In this document: positions 1 to 5,356 of the stretch, piece by piece
How positions within the stretch are numbered: position 1 is the stretch's first letter
Layout: every line of letters begins with the position of its first letter
From: Campylobacterales bacterium
Lineage (GTDB): Bacteria > Campylobacterota > Campylobacteria > Campylobacterales > Sulfurimonadaceae
Assembly: GCA_016937915.1 (NCBI GenBank)
Contig: JAFGVR010000033.1
Span: forward strand, 1 to 6,824
Reading direction: 5' to 3'
DNA: 6,824 bases
The notes under the pieces: generated by a model
The model's input: only the letters and a program-made list of their open reading frames with translations
The model's database searches: none
What the model was told of the DNA's origin: nothing
Translations under genes and position numbers: made by a program

Positions 1-44
1 ATTTAGTTAGAATTCATATATTAGCACAAAAGGATTTATAATTT

Positions 45-347
45 ATGATAGCTGGAATGTACGAACAAGAATTTGTAGCTTATTTTATATTTGGTTTAAT
101 TCTAAATTTTGTATTTTCAATAATGTTTGGTATCTATCTTACAAAAAATATAGGGATGCAAGAGATGATAATGAGCAAAGGTGACAAACAACAATCTTTA
201 CTTGTTGGTATCACCCTTTTCATCCCTTTTGCAAAGATGATTGTAACACTTTATAGAGTTATGATACTACAAATATATTTCCTAAATAAAGGTTATTCAC
301 ATAAAGATTTTTGGATCTATATGACACATAACAATCAAAAAGATTAA
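45..347 (+). CDS. small two-helix integral membrane protein, function unknown
   Basis: A 100-residue protein I do not recognise. It has two hydrophobic stretches, at about residues 10-32 and 52-77, joined by a short polar loop (TKNIGMQEMIMSKGDKQQ), and a polar C-terminal tail (residues 81-100) rich in K, H, D and N. No signal peptide cleavage site or catalytic motif is visible. The start at 45 is chosen because AAAAGGA at 28-34 can serve as a ribosome binding site at a slightly long spacing of 10 bases. A second in-frame ATG lies at 57, and a TATAAT at 37-42 could instead be a -10 box giving a very short leader for that later start. The stop codon overlaps the stop of the convergent gene by four bases. 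Being real is likely given length and composition; its role is unknown. Confidence 0.7.
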   Translation: MIAGMYEQEFVAYFIFGLILNFVFSIMFGIYLTKNIGMQEMIMSKGDKQQSLLVGITLFIPFAKMIVTLYRVMILQIYFLNKGYSHKDFWIYMTHNNQKD

Positions 348-862
348 AAATACAACATACAATTTCTTAAAATTGTATTCTTGTGTAATCCTTTATTTCT
401 AAAAATTGCTCTTTTTTGAGCATTGTCTAGTTTATAATTAAATTCTTTATCATCAAGATACTTCTGCTTAGTAGCCAAACCCTCTTCAACTAAAAGCTCA
501 GACAATGTTTTTTTACCATTTGAATAAACTAAGCAAGAATTGTTTTTATATTCTAAATGATATGTCTGTTTAAGATGTAAATTATTTAATGAAAAATATT
601 TTAAAAGTGGACTTTGTCTATAAAATAGATTTAATTCATCTGTACAATTTTTAGGTAATCTTTTATCACCATAGATATCTTCTAAAACAGATATACCATA
701 AGGTTTACAAAAAAAACCAAAATTATCATAACTAAAACGCAACATACCATTTGAATACACACCATTGAGTATTGCTAAAAAAGGCTCTTTCGCAGACAAT
801 GTTCCTATACAAAACAAAAGTAAGAAATAGATAAAAATTATTTTTTTAAAAAATTTAAACAT
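344..862 (-). CDS. secreted protein with degenerate staphylococcal-nuclease-like (SNase) fold
   Basis: A 172-residue exported protein. Residues 1-24 are a classical signal peptide (KFFKK, then a hydrophobic core, with likely cleavage at TLSA|KEP), so it should act in the periplasm or outside the cell. Residues 97-161 resemble the second half of an SNase domain: a beta segment CLVYSNGKK, then SELLVEEGLATKQKY, then an Ala/Lys-rich helix ending NKGLHKN, which matches the family pattern of strand, LvreGLA, and aqkeAr..kGLW. The family's active-site features are not visible. The usual RLxxIDAPE segment is replaced by an FSYDNFGFFCKPYGIS stretch, and no arginine sits where the YGR catalytic arginine is expected. 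Four cysteines remain in the mature chain (52, 73, 110, 168), which could form disulfides. The gene has no Shine-Dalgarno sequence, but an extended -10 sits six bases before its ATG. I infer a non-catalytic or altered SNase relative. The gene is secure, the family moderately so. Confidence 0.72.
   Translation of the reverse strand: MFKFFKKIIFIYFLLLFCIGTLSAKEPFLAILNGVYSNGMLRFSYDNFGFFCKPYGISVLEDIYGDKRLPKNCTDELNLFYRQSPLLKYFSLNNLHLKQTYHLEYKNNSCLVYSNGKKTLSELLVEEGLATKQKYLDDKEFNYKLDNAQKRAIFRNKGLHKNTILRNCMLYF
357..378 (+). terminator. AT-rich inverted repeat just past the stop of the first gene
   Basis: Arms ATACAATTT (357-365) and AAATTGTAT (370-378) pair perfectly over nine bases around a CTTA loop, beginning ten bases after the stop at 345-347. 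The downstream plus strand is only moderately T-rich. The repeat lies inside the 3' end of the opposing coding sequence. The low GC of the stem makes this a weak terminator candidate. Confidence 0.3.
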
Positions 863-870
863 GTTATAAT
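862..870 (+). promoter_or_regulatory. extended -10 promoter of the 62-residue gene (leaderless start)
   Basis: TG (862-863), T (864) and TATAAT (865-870) are followed by six bases, TATATC (871-876), and then the ATG at 877. Transcription is therefore expected to begin on the start codon. There is no Shine-Dalgarno sequence upstream. Confidence 0.6.
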
Positions 871-877
871 TATATCA
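869..877 (-). promoter_or_regulatory. extended -10 promoter of the SNase-like gene (leaderless start)
   Basis: On the minus strand TG (877-876), A (875) and TATAAT (874-869) form a perfect extended -10. Six bases, TATAAC (868-863), separate it from the ATG at 862-860. Normal spacing puts transcript start on the A of the ATG. No ribosome binding site is possible in this gap. Confidence 0.6.
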
Positions 878-1065
878 TGAATGAATATAATCTTAAAATT
901 GTAATTAGTGTGCTTGCTGGTGTCACTTTTGCTTTCTTATTTATATTGTTAGCTTTGCTTTTACCAGTGGATAAGGTTGATACAGTTCAAAAAAGTAAAG
1001 ATTTACAAAAACCTACAAACAGGCTTGAAAAAGTTTCAAAATCAATGAGAGAAAATGCAGAGTAA
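877..1065 (+). CDS. 62-residue single-pass membrane protein, function unknown
   Basis: A small protein with one strongly hydrophobic helix at about residues 8-30 (IVISVLAGVTFAF...LLALLLP), followed by a 32-residue, highly charged, lysine-rich tail (DKVDTVQKSKDLQKPTNRLEK). It resembles a membrane anchor or a small accessory subunit, but I do not recognise a family. Support for its being real comes from the perfect extended -10 exactly six bases before its ATG and from a strong hairpin that starts at its stop codon. Typical membrane-protein composition also fits. No alternative start with a ribosome binding site exists downstream. The orientation of the helix is unclear because both flanks carry lysines and acids. 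It is divergent from the SNase-like gene and convergent with htpG. Confidence 0.65.
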   Translation: MNEYNLKIVISVLAGVTFAFLFILLALLLPVDKVDTVQKSKDLQKPTNRLEKVSKSMRENAE

Positions 1066-1086
1066 CAGATGCAAAAGCATCTGTTA
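1063..1086. terminator. bidirectional hairpin between the 62-residue gene and htpG
   Basis: Arms TAACAGATGC (1063-1072) and GCATCTGTTA (1077-1086) pair perfectly over ten bases around an AAAA loop. The left arm includes the TAA stop of the plus-strand gene, and the htpG stop is nine bases beyond the right arm. Neither side has a classic T run, so termination strength is uncertain, but the position between convergent genes fits a shared terminator. Confidence 0.6.
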
Positions 1087-1095
1087 TTAAAAATA

Positions 1096-2991
1096 TTATA
1101 AAGCTTTAGCGATTATTCTATTTAATTTAGATATAAACTCCACAGTATCATCTAACTCGACACCATCAAAAAGTTTTGCTTGGTCAAGTAAAACACTAGC
1201 TGCATCGTTTACTAGGTTAACATCTGAACTCTCATTTAGTTTTCTGATAAGCTCATGTTTAGGGTTTATCTGAAGGATAGGTTTTGGAGCTGGAAAATCG
1301 CCATTTTGTTGACCCATCTGCTTCATCATCTGATACATCATATAAGATGGATCCTCTTTATCCTCTTTTAACTTAACTGGTGAATCAACAAGTTCATTTG
1401 TAGTTTGCACCTCTTTTACTTTATCTCCAAGAGCTTCTTTGAACTGTTTTACAAGCCCCTCATAAGTTTTAGCTACCTCTTCATCAGCTTTTTTCTCATC
1501 TTCGCTCTCTTCAAATTTAGCATCATTTACATTTATAAGTTTGTACTCTTTATACTCTGTAACCATTGGGAAGATGATAGTATCTACCTCTTCATTTAAA
1601 ACAAGTACATCTATCCCTTTTGCTTTAAATCTCTCTAATGCTGGAGATGCTTTGAGCATAGATAATGAAGTTTTACCAGTGATATAGTAGATCTCTTTTT
1701 TCTCTGCATCTACATTTTTAACAAAATCTTCTATAAACACTTTTTCACTGCTGTTTAGAGTGTTAAACTGTAAAAGTTCTAAGATTTTTTCTCTGTTTCC
1801 AAAGTCATTATAAAGACCTTCTTTTAAAACATTTCCAAACTCTGCATAAAATTTATCATAGTTCTCTTTATCTTTTTTGCTCATTTTAGAGAGTTCTGAA
1901 AGCACTTTTTTAACAGATGCATTTTTAATTTTTGCCATAACTGCGTTTGATTGTAAAATCTCACGAGATACATTTAGAGGTAGATCTTTTGAGTCTATAA
2001 CTCCGCGTAAAAATCTAAGGTATGTTGGCATAAGATCTTTTTCATCATCTGTGATAAATACACGGTTGATATAAAGTTTTATACCAGTTTGATAATCAAC
2101 TCTGTACAAATCCATTGGAGCTTTGCTTGGGATGTAAAATAGTGTAGTATATTCTAACGCACCCTCAGCTTTGTTGTGCATCCATGCTAATGGCTCTTCA
2201 GATGAGTGTGCGATTGATGCATAAAAATCTTTATACTCATCATCACTTATATCTTTTTTAGCTATAGTCCAAAGTGCATTTGCTTTATTTATCTGCTTGT
2301 TTTCTATCTCTGTACGACTTGGTTCTGTTTCATTGCCTTCATCATCTTTAACAGCAGGTATAAACTTCTCTTTATCCATAAATATTGGAAATGGGATATG
2401 ATTTGAGTATTTTTTGATTAAAGATTCTATTCTGTACTCTTCTAAAAATTCACTCTCATCATCTTTTAGATGCATAACTATAGTAGTACCATGACCATCT
2501 TGAGTGGTGTTTTCTATATCAAACTCACCAGTTCCATTACTTGTCCATAAAAATGCCTGATCTTCACCAGCTTTTTTAGTTGTAACTTCAACTTTATCAG
2601 CTACCATAAAACATGAGTAAAATCCAACACCAAACTGACCAATAAGTTTAGAGTCTTTTTTCTGATCTCCCGTCATATTTTCTAAAAACGCTTTAGTACC
2701 ACTTTTTGCAATGGTACCAAGGTTATTCATCAAATCCTCTTCGTTCATACCGATACCGCTATCTTTGATAGTTAAAGTTTTAGCCTCTTTGTTTGCTACT
2801 ATATCTATGCGAGGTGAAAAATGTACCCCTTTATAAGCTTCATCAGTTAGAACTAACATATTTAGTTTATCTAGTGCATCTGATGCATTTGAGATCAACT
2901 CACGGATAAAAATCTCTTTATTTGAGTATAAAGAGTGTGTCATTAAATGAAGTATCTGTTCAGCTTCTGTTTGAAACTTATGTTTAGCCAT
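1096..2991 (-). CDS. htpG: chaperone protein HtpG (bacterial Hsp90)
   Basis: A cytosolic ATP-dependent homodimeric chaperone that acts on late folding intermediates and stress-damaged clients. At 631 residues it is full length compared with about 624 in E. coli. The N-terminal GHKL ATPase domain shows RELISNASDALDKL (30-43, catalytic Glu31), DSGIGM (77-82), GTIAKSGT (92-99, start of the lid), the glycine-rich IGQFGVGFYSCFM (117-129), and GHGTT (166-170). The middle domain has SSEEPLAW (263-270), ALEYTTLFYIPSKAP (278-292), and LPLNVSREILQ (337-347) with the ATP-contacting Arg343. The C-terminal part (from about residue 500) has an acidic linker, a MMYQMMKQMGQQ segment, and an ILQINPKHELI dimerisation-domain motif. 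The start is set by the MAKHKFQTEA opening and AAGGA at 2999-3003, seven bases upstream. It lacks the C-terminal MEEVD of eukaryotic cytosolic Hsp90, as expected. It appears to be monocistronic. No CIRCE or HAIR operator is visible upstream. Confidence 0.98.
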   Translation of the reverse strand: MAKHKFQTEAEQILHLMTHSLYSNKEIFIRELISNASDALDKLNMLVLTDEAYKGVHFSPRIDIVANKEAKTLTIKDSGIGMNEEDLMNNLGTIAKSGTKAFLENMTGDQKKDSKLIGQFGVGFYSCFMVADKVEVTTKKAGEDQAFLWTSNGTGEFDIENTTQDGHGTTIVMHLKDDESEFLEEYRIESLIKKYSNHIPFPIFMDKEKFIPAVKDDEGNETEPSRTEIENKQINKANALWTIAKKDISDDEYKDFYASIAHSSEEPLAWMHNKAEGALEYTTLFYIPSKAPMDLYRVDYQTGIKLYINRVFITDDEKDLMPTYLRFLRGVIDSKDLPLNVSREILQSNAVMAKIKNASVKKVLSELSKMSKKDKENYDKFYAEFGNVLKEGLYNDFGNREKILELLQFNTLNSSEKVFIEDFVKNVDAEKKEIYYITGKTSLSMLKASPALERFKAKGIDVLVLNEEVDTIIFPMVTEYKEYKLINVNDAKFEESEDEKKADEEVAKTYEGLVKQFKEALGDKVKEVQTTNELVDSPVKLKEDKEDPSYMMYQMMKQMGQQNGDFPAPKPILQINPKHELIRKLNESSDVNLVNDAASVLLDQAKLFDGVELDDTVEFISKLNRIIAKAL

Positions 2992-3021
2992 TTTAAAATC
3001 CTTGTAATTTAAATTTGCAAA

Positions 3022-3051
3022 ATCTTATCAAAAAAAAGTTAATGATTACAA
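3022..3051 (-). promoter_or_regulatory. probable sigma-70-type promoter of htpG
   Basis: On the minus strand TTGTAA (3051-3046) lies 18 bases before TAAGAT (3027-3022), which is preceded by TG-A (3030-3028) as an extended -10. The spacer contains an eight-T run. The predicted start near 3015 gives a leader of about 24 bases holding the AAGGA ribosome binding site. Confidence 0.5.
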
Positions 3052-3066
3052 ATCATATCAACTATA

Positions 3067-3113
3067 TTTAGTCATAAAGACTAAACTTTAATAACCAACT
3101 CAACTAAAGTTTA
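3067..3113. promoter_or_regulatory. cluster of operator-like repeats between htpG and the 98-residue gene
   Basis: TTTAGTC (3067-3073) and GACTAAA (3079-3085) form a 7-bp inverted repeat with a 5-base loop. Overlapping it, the near-palindromes TAAACTTTA (3082-3090) and TAAAGTTTA (3105-3113) are exact reverse complements of each other. Each is preceded by AC, and their centres are 23 bp apart. The right copy ends three bases before the TG of the rightward promoter. This looks like a binding site for an unidentified dimeric regulator; AT-rich chance similarity is the alternative. Confidence 0.4.
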
Positions 3114-3116
3114 TTT

Positions 3117-3125
3117 TGATATAAT
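3117..3125 (+). promoter_or_regulatory. extended -10 promoter of the 98-residue gene (leaderless start)
   Basis: TG (3117-3118), A (3119) and TATAAT (3120-3125) are followed by six bases, CTTTTC (3126-3131), and then the ATG at 3132. This is the same geometry as the two promoters at 860-879. No Shine-Dalgarno sequence precedes the gene. Confidence 0.65.
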
Positions 3126-3131
3126 CTTTTC

Positions 3132-3428
3132 ATGGATGATTTTGTAATAGAATTAAAAGAGGAAACACCTGTTTTAAAAACTAAAAAATGTCGCTTGATA
3201 GCTTTAGTTTTACAGTTGTTTTTAACTTATGGGATTTATGTTTTTGGATTAGTTAGTTGGTACATGTACGATGCGGTTATAGCATTTTTTACACTTATAC
3301 TCTCGTTTGTTGTTATGGGGATAGTAAGGTCAAAACTTAGAAACAGCTCCATACCACTAAAACAGATAGAGTTTACATATTCAGATGAAGAGATAGCAAA
3401 ATGGTACACCGCTAAAGAGATATGTTAA
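3132..3428 (+). CDS. 98-residue two-helix membrane protein, function unknown
   Basis: A small integral membrane protein I do not recognise. An acidic N-terminal segment (residues 1-16) leads to KTKKCR (16-21), then two hydrophobic helices at about 22-44 and 47-66 separated by a tight turn. RSKLR (66-70) follows. The positive charges before the first and after the second helix predict a hairpin with both ends in the cytoplasm. The soluble tail (70-98) ends EFTYSDEEIAKWYTAKEIC, with a terminal cysteine. The ATG is supported by the perfect extended -10 six bases upstream, and no later in-frame start has a ribosome binding site. It lies 42 bases upstream of the phosphohexomutase gene on the same strand, with no hairpin between them, so the two may be co-transcribed. 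It is divergent from htpG. The gene is probably real; the function cannot be inferred. Confidence 0.72.
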   Translation: MDDFVIELKEETPVLKTKKCRLIALVLQLFLTYGIYVFGLVSWYMYDAVIAFFTLILSFVVMGIVRSKLRNSSIPLKQIEFTYSDEEIAKWYTAKEIC

Positions 3429-3439
3429 GCTCTTTGTTG

Positions 3440-3445
3440 TAAAAT
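3440..3445 (+). promoter_or_regulatory. possible -10 box for the phosphohexomutase gene
   Basis: TAAAAT preceded directly by TG (3438-3439) lies 12 bases after the upstream stop codon. It would start a transcript near 3452, leaving a leader of about 19 bases that contains the AAGGAG site. It matches a -10 consensus at five of six bases, but such sequences are common in AT-rich DNA. Readthrough from the upstream gene is equally plausible. Confidence 0.3.
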
Positions 3446-3459
3446 AATGGAAAATATTT

Positions 3460-3465
3460 AAGGAG
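3460..3465 (+). promoter_or_regulatory. ribosome binding site that fixes a TTG start
   Basis: AAGGAG lies five bases before TTG at 3471. No in-frame ATG precedes the conserved SIYREYDIRG opening, so this strong site identifies TTG as the start codon. Confidence 0.8.
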
Positions 3466-3470
3466 ATAAT

Positions 3471-4829
3471 TTGAGCATCTATAGAGAGTATGATATCAGA
3501 GGTATTTTTGAAAAAGAGCTAAATGAGCAAAGTGTAGTTCGCATAGGTTATGCACTAGCTAGTAAGATAAGGGGTGAGTATGTTTCAGTTGGTTATGATG
3601 CAAGAAGCCATTCACCTATCCTTTTTGAGTACCTTGTTCACGGTCTAAATGCTGGTGGAAAAACAGTATTAGATATGGGGCTAGTTCCAACTCCAGTAAA
3701 CTACTTTACAAACTATCAAGATTGGGATGGGATAACTCCTAGTGCTTCTATCATGATAACAGGTTCACACAACCCAAGTGAATATAATGGATTTAAGATA
3801 ACTATAGACAAAGCACCATTTTTTAGTGAAGATATCTATGCACTTGGTCGTGAGTGTGATGCTATGGATTTTCCACAAAAAAGTGAAAGAAAAGTTATAA
3901 AGATAGATGCTAACAAAAGATATATAGATTTCATAGTAAATGAGTTTTCACACCTAAAAGGGATGGATACAAATATAGTATATGACTGTGGAAACGGTGT
4001 AGCTGGTGTAGTTATAGAAGATATTTTTAATGCTCTTGAGCTAAAAACAAAAGGGCTTTTTGTTGATCCAGATGGTACATTTCCAAACCACCACCCAGAC
4101 CCATCAGTTGAGCATAACTTAGAAGATGTAAAAAAAGCTTTAGCAGAAGCTGGTGACATAGCATTCGCTTATGATGGTGATGCAGACCGCATCGCAGTTT
4201 TAACTCATAAAAACAATATAAAAGGTGACATGATGGCACTTTTATACTCTATGAAGATGGATAAACCAACTGTCATAGGTGAAGTAAAATGTTCACAAGT
4301 TATGTATGATGAGCTAACAAAACGCGGATGCAAGGCTATCATGTACAAAACTGGCCACTCAAATCTAAAAGTGAAGATGAAAGAGACAAACGCAGATCTT
4401 GCTTGTGAAGTTAGTGGGCATGTGTTTTTCAAAAACCGTTACTTTGGTTATGATGATGCTATATATGCAACTTTTAGAATGTTAGAACTAATAAATGATG
4501 GAATAGATTTAGATGCTGAACTTGAAAAACTTCCTGTTGTATATTCTACTGAAGAGATAAAAGTGGAAACAACTGAAGCTGAGAAATTTAAACTGATGGA
4601 TAAGATAAAAGAGATGCTACAAACTCCACTACAAGGTTTTCCAACCATTAAAGATATCATAAATGTTGATGGCGTGAGGGTAAATTTTGAAAATGGTTGG
4701 GGTTTAGTTCGTGCTAGTAATACGACACCTGTTTTGGTTACAAGATTTGAATCAACTTCAAAAGATGAGGCTAAATTTTATGAGGATTCTTTAAACGATC
4801 TAATCGCAAAAGCAAAAGAGAGTTTATAA
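3471..4829 (+). CDS. manB: phosphomannomutase/phosphoglucomutase (AlgC/ManB family)
   Basis: A cytosolic alpha-D-phosphohexomutase that interconverts hexose 6-phosphates and 1-phosphates through a phosphoserine and a bisphosphorylated intermediate. It supplies mannose-1-P and/or glucose-1-P for nucleotide sugars and thus lipooligosaccharide or other glycans. All four domains of the family are present in its 452 residues: N-terminal REYDIRGIF (5-13) and GYDARSHSP (41-49); the active-site loop TGSHNPSEYNGFK (97-109) with phosphoserine Ser99; the magnesium loop DGDADR (235-240); the sugar-specificity loop EVSGH (313-317); and the phosphate-binding loop RASNTTPVLVTR (414-425). The order and positions parallel Pseudomonas AlgC. 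The EVSGH loop replaces the common ESSGH with a Val, a mild variant. It starts with TTG behind a strong AAGGAG. Preference for mannose or glucose cannot be read from the sequence, so the symbol is a family label. No key residue is missing. Confidence 0.93.
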   Translation: MSIYREYDIRGIFEKELNEQSVVRIGYALASKIRGEYVSVGYDARSHSPILFEYLVHGLNAGGKTVLDMGLVPTPVNYFTNYQDWDGITPSASIMITGSHNPSEYNGFKITIDKAPFFSEDIYALGRECDAMDFPQKSERKVIKIDANKRYIDFIVNEFSHLKGMDTNIVYDCGNGVAGVVIEDIFNALELKTKGLFVDPDGTFPNHHPDPSVEHNLEDVKKALAEAGDIAFAYDGDADRIAVLTHKNNIKGDMMALLYSMKMDKPTVIGEVKCSQVMYDELTKRGCKAIMYKTGHSNLKVKMKETNADLACEVSGHVFFKNRYFGYDDAIYATFRMLELINDGIDLDAELEKLPVVYSTEEIKVETTEAEKFKLMDKIKEMLQTPLQGFPTIKDIINVDGVRVNFENGWGLVRASNTTPVLVTRFESTSKDEAKFYEDSLNDLIAKAKESL

Positions 4830-4847
4830 TTCCATCTTAAGATGGAA
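4830..4847. terminator. 18-bp perfect palindrome after the phosphohexomutase gene
   Basis: TTCCATC (4830-4836), TTAA (4837-4840) and GATGGAA (4841-4847) form a perfect palindrome directly after the stop at 4827-4829. As RNA it gives a 7-bp stem with a 4-base loop. No T run follows on either strand, so it may terminate weakly or act together with the next hairpin. Confidence 0.5.
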
Positions 4848-4850
4848 CTA

Positions 4851-4873
4851 TAAGAGGTTTTACCAACCTCTTA
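4851..4873. terminator. second hairpin between convergent genes, overlapping the cytochrome 3' end
   Basis: TAAGAGGTT (4851-4859) and AACCTCTTA (4865-4873) pair over nine bases around a TTACC loop. The loop contains the reverse-strand stop codon (4862-4860), and the right arm encodes the last residues of the cytochrome. With the palindrome three bases away it forms a tandem hairpin pair that could end transcription from both sides. Confidence 0.5.
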
Positions 4874-5240
4874 TGATTGTATGACAACTAATACAGTCAT
4901 CCATAACTTTTGCGTACTGAGTAATACCTTCGCTATATTTACCAGCTTCAACTGCTTTTCTTAAAGCTTTTATATGATCTTCAATATTATTGTTAATATT
5001 TCTAGCAACTTGCTCTTTTTCACTTTTTGTAAAAGCTTTTACATCAACTGTTTTAAAAATATCGTTTGCACTCTCAACCACTGCAAGACCAGCTTTTACA
5101 TCCTCTTTTGAGTTATACATAAAACCATTATTGATTTTATTCATACCCTCTTTCATTAAACTCATTGTTGCGTTGATAGTTGCATCTGAAGCCATTGATA
5201 AAGATGCAGTAGCTACTAAAGCTAACATAACTTTTTTCAT
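4860..5240 (-). CDS. periplasmic monoheme cytochrome, c'/c556-like
   Basis: A 126-residue exported c-type cytochrome. Residues 1-17 form a signal peptide (MKKVMLALVATASLSMA|SD), and the single heme-binding motif CISCH lies at 116-120, only six residues from the C terminus. A C-terminal CxxCH after about 95 residues of mostly alpha-helical, lysine- and alanine-rich sequence is typical of the four-helix cytochrome c' / c556 family rather than class I c cytochromes. His120 would be the proximal ligand. Met26, Met29 and Met33 in the first mature helix are candidates for a sixth ligand as in low-spin c556, but this cannot be decided here. Likely roles are periplasmic electron transfer or gas/heme sensing. 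AAGGAA at 5246-5251 lies five bases before the ATG, so this gene is conventionally led. The next gene upstream on the same strand ends 104 bases away. Confidence 0.85.
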   Translation of the reverse strand: MKKVMLALVATASLSMASDATINATMSLMKEGMNKINNGFMYNSKEDVKAGLAVVESANDIFKTVDVKAFTKSEKEQVARNINNNIEDHIKALRKAVEAGKYSEGITQYAKVMDDCISCHTIIRGW

Positions 5241-5285
5241 TTGTATTCCTTTTCTTATATAATACTTTGGCGTAGATGTTACTCT

Positions 5286-5291
5286 CTTATA
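5286..5291 (-). promoter_or_regulatory. candidate -10 box of the cytochrome gene
   Basis: TATAAG on the minus strand (5291-5286) would start transcription near 5279, giving a leader of about 39 bases that contains AAGGAA. It has no TG extension. A TATTAT closer to the gene (about 5264-5259) is an alternative with a very short leader. Confidence 0.3.
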
Positions 5292-5302
5292 GATTAAAAC
5301 TG

Positions 5303-5330
5303 TATAAAAAATTTAAAAAAAATTTAAAAA
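5303..5330. other. phased A/T tracts upstream of the cytochrome promoter
   Basis: The stretch is 27 of 28 A or T before a flanking TAG, with the unit ATTTAAAAA repeated at 5311 and 5322, 11 bp apart and thus on the same helix face. It may act as bent DNA or an UP-like element for the cytochrome gene, or serve as the T-rich tail of a terminator for the gene to its right. Confidence 0.3.
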
Positions 5331-5339
5331 TAGTTCAAA

Positions 5340-5356
5340 GTGTTTTATAATAACAC
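5340..5356 (-). terminator. weak hairpin at the end of the membrane protein gene
   Basis: GTGTT and AACAC (5340-5344 and 5352-5356) pair around a 7-base loop containing the stop codon. On the minus strand the stem is followed by TTTGAACTATTTTTAAATTTT, ending in T tracts. The stem is only five pairs, so it may be a leaky terminator that lets the operon read into the cytochrome gene. Confidence 0.3.

Larger units (their letters stand above)
860..879. promoter_or_regulatory. 20-bp near-palindrome holding two interlocked divergent promoters
   Basis: The segment begins and ends with CATG (860-863 and 876-879) and is identical to its own reverse complement at 18 of 20 positions; the exceptions are the symmetric pair 864 and 875. 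It contains both start codons, both TATAAT boxes (overlapping at 869-870), and both TG extensions. The TG of the rightward promoter overlaps the start codon of the leftward gene, and the reverse also holds. Confidence 0.65.

Noticed and set aside
1..44. A possible end of an upstream gene
   Set aside because: Stop codons occur at 4-6 and 8-10, but fewer than ten bases of any preceding frame are visible, so nothing can be supported.
1405..2074. Two plus-strand open frames (64 and 65 codons) inside htpG
   Set aside because: They are antisense shadows of conserved HtpG coding sequence and have no plausible ribosome binding site or family resemblance.
3002..3131. CIRCE (HrcA) or HAIR (HspR) heat-shock operator upstream of htpG
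   Set aside because: No TTAGCACTC/GAGTGCTAA pair is present. An ACTCAA at 3098-3103 resembles half a HAIR site, but the partner half-site is missing.
3836..4660. Several open frames of 70-107 codons on the minus strand inside the phosphohexomutase gene
   Set aside because: They lie wholly opposite a strongly conserved gene, have serine/phenylalanine-rich low-complexity translations typical of antisense frames, overlap each other, and match no recognisable motif.
4990..5262. A 90-codon plus-strand open frame opposite the cytochrome gene
   Set aside because: It is the reverse-strand shadow of the cytochrome; the signal peptide and CISCH motif clearly identify the minus strand as coding.
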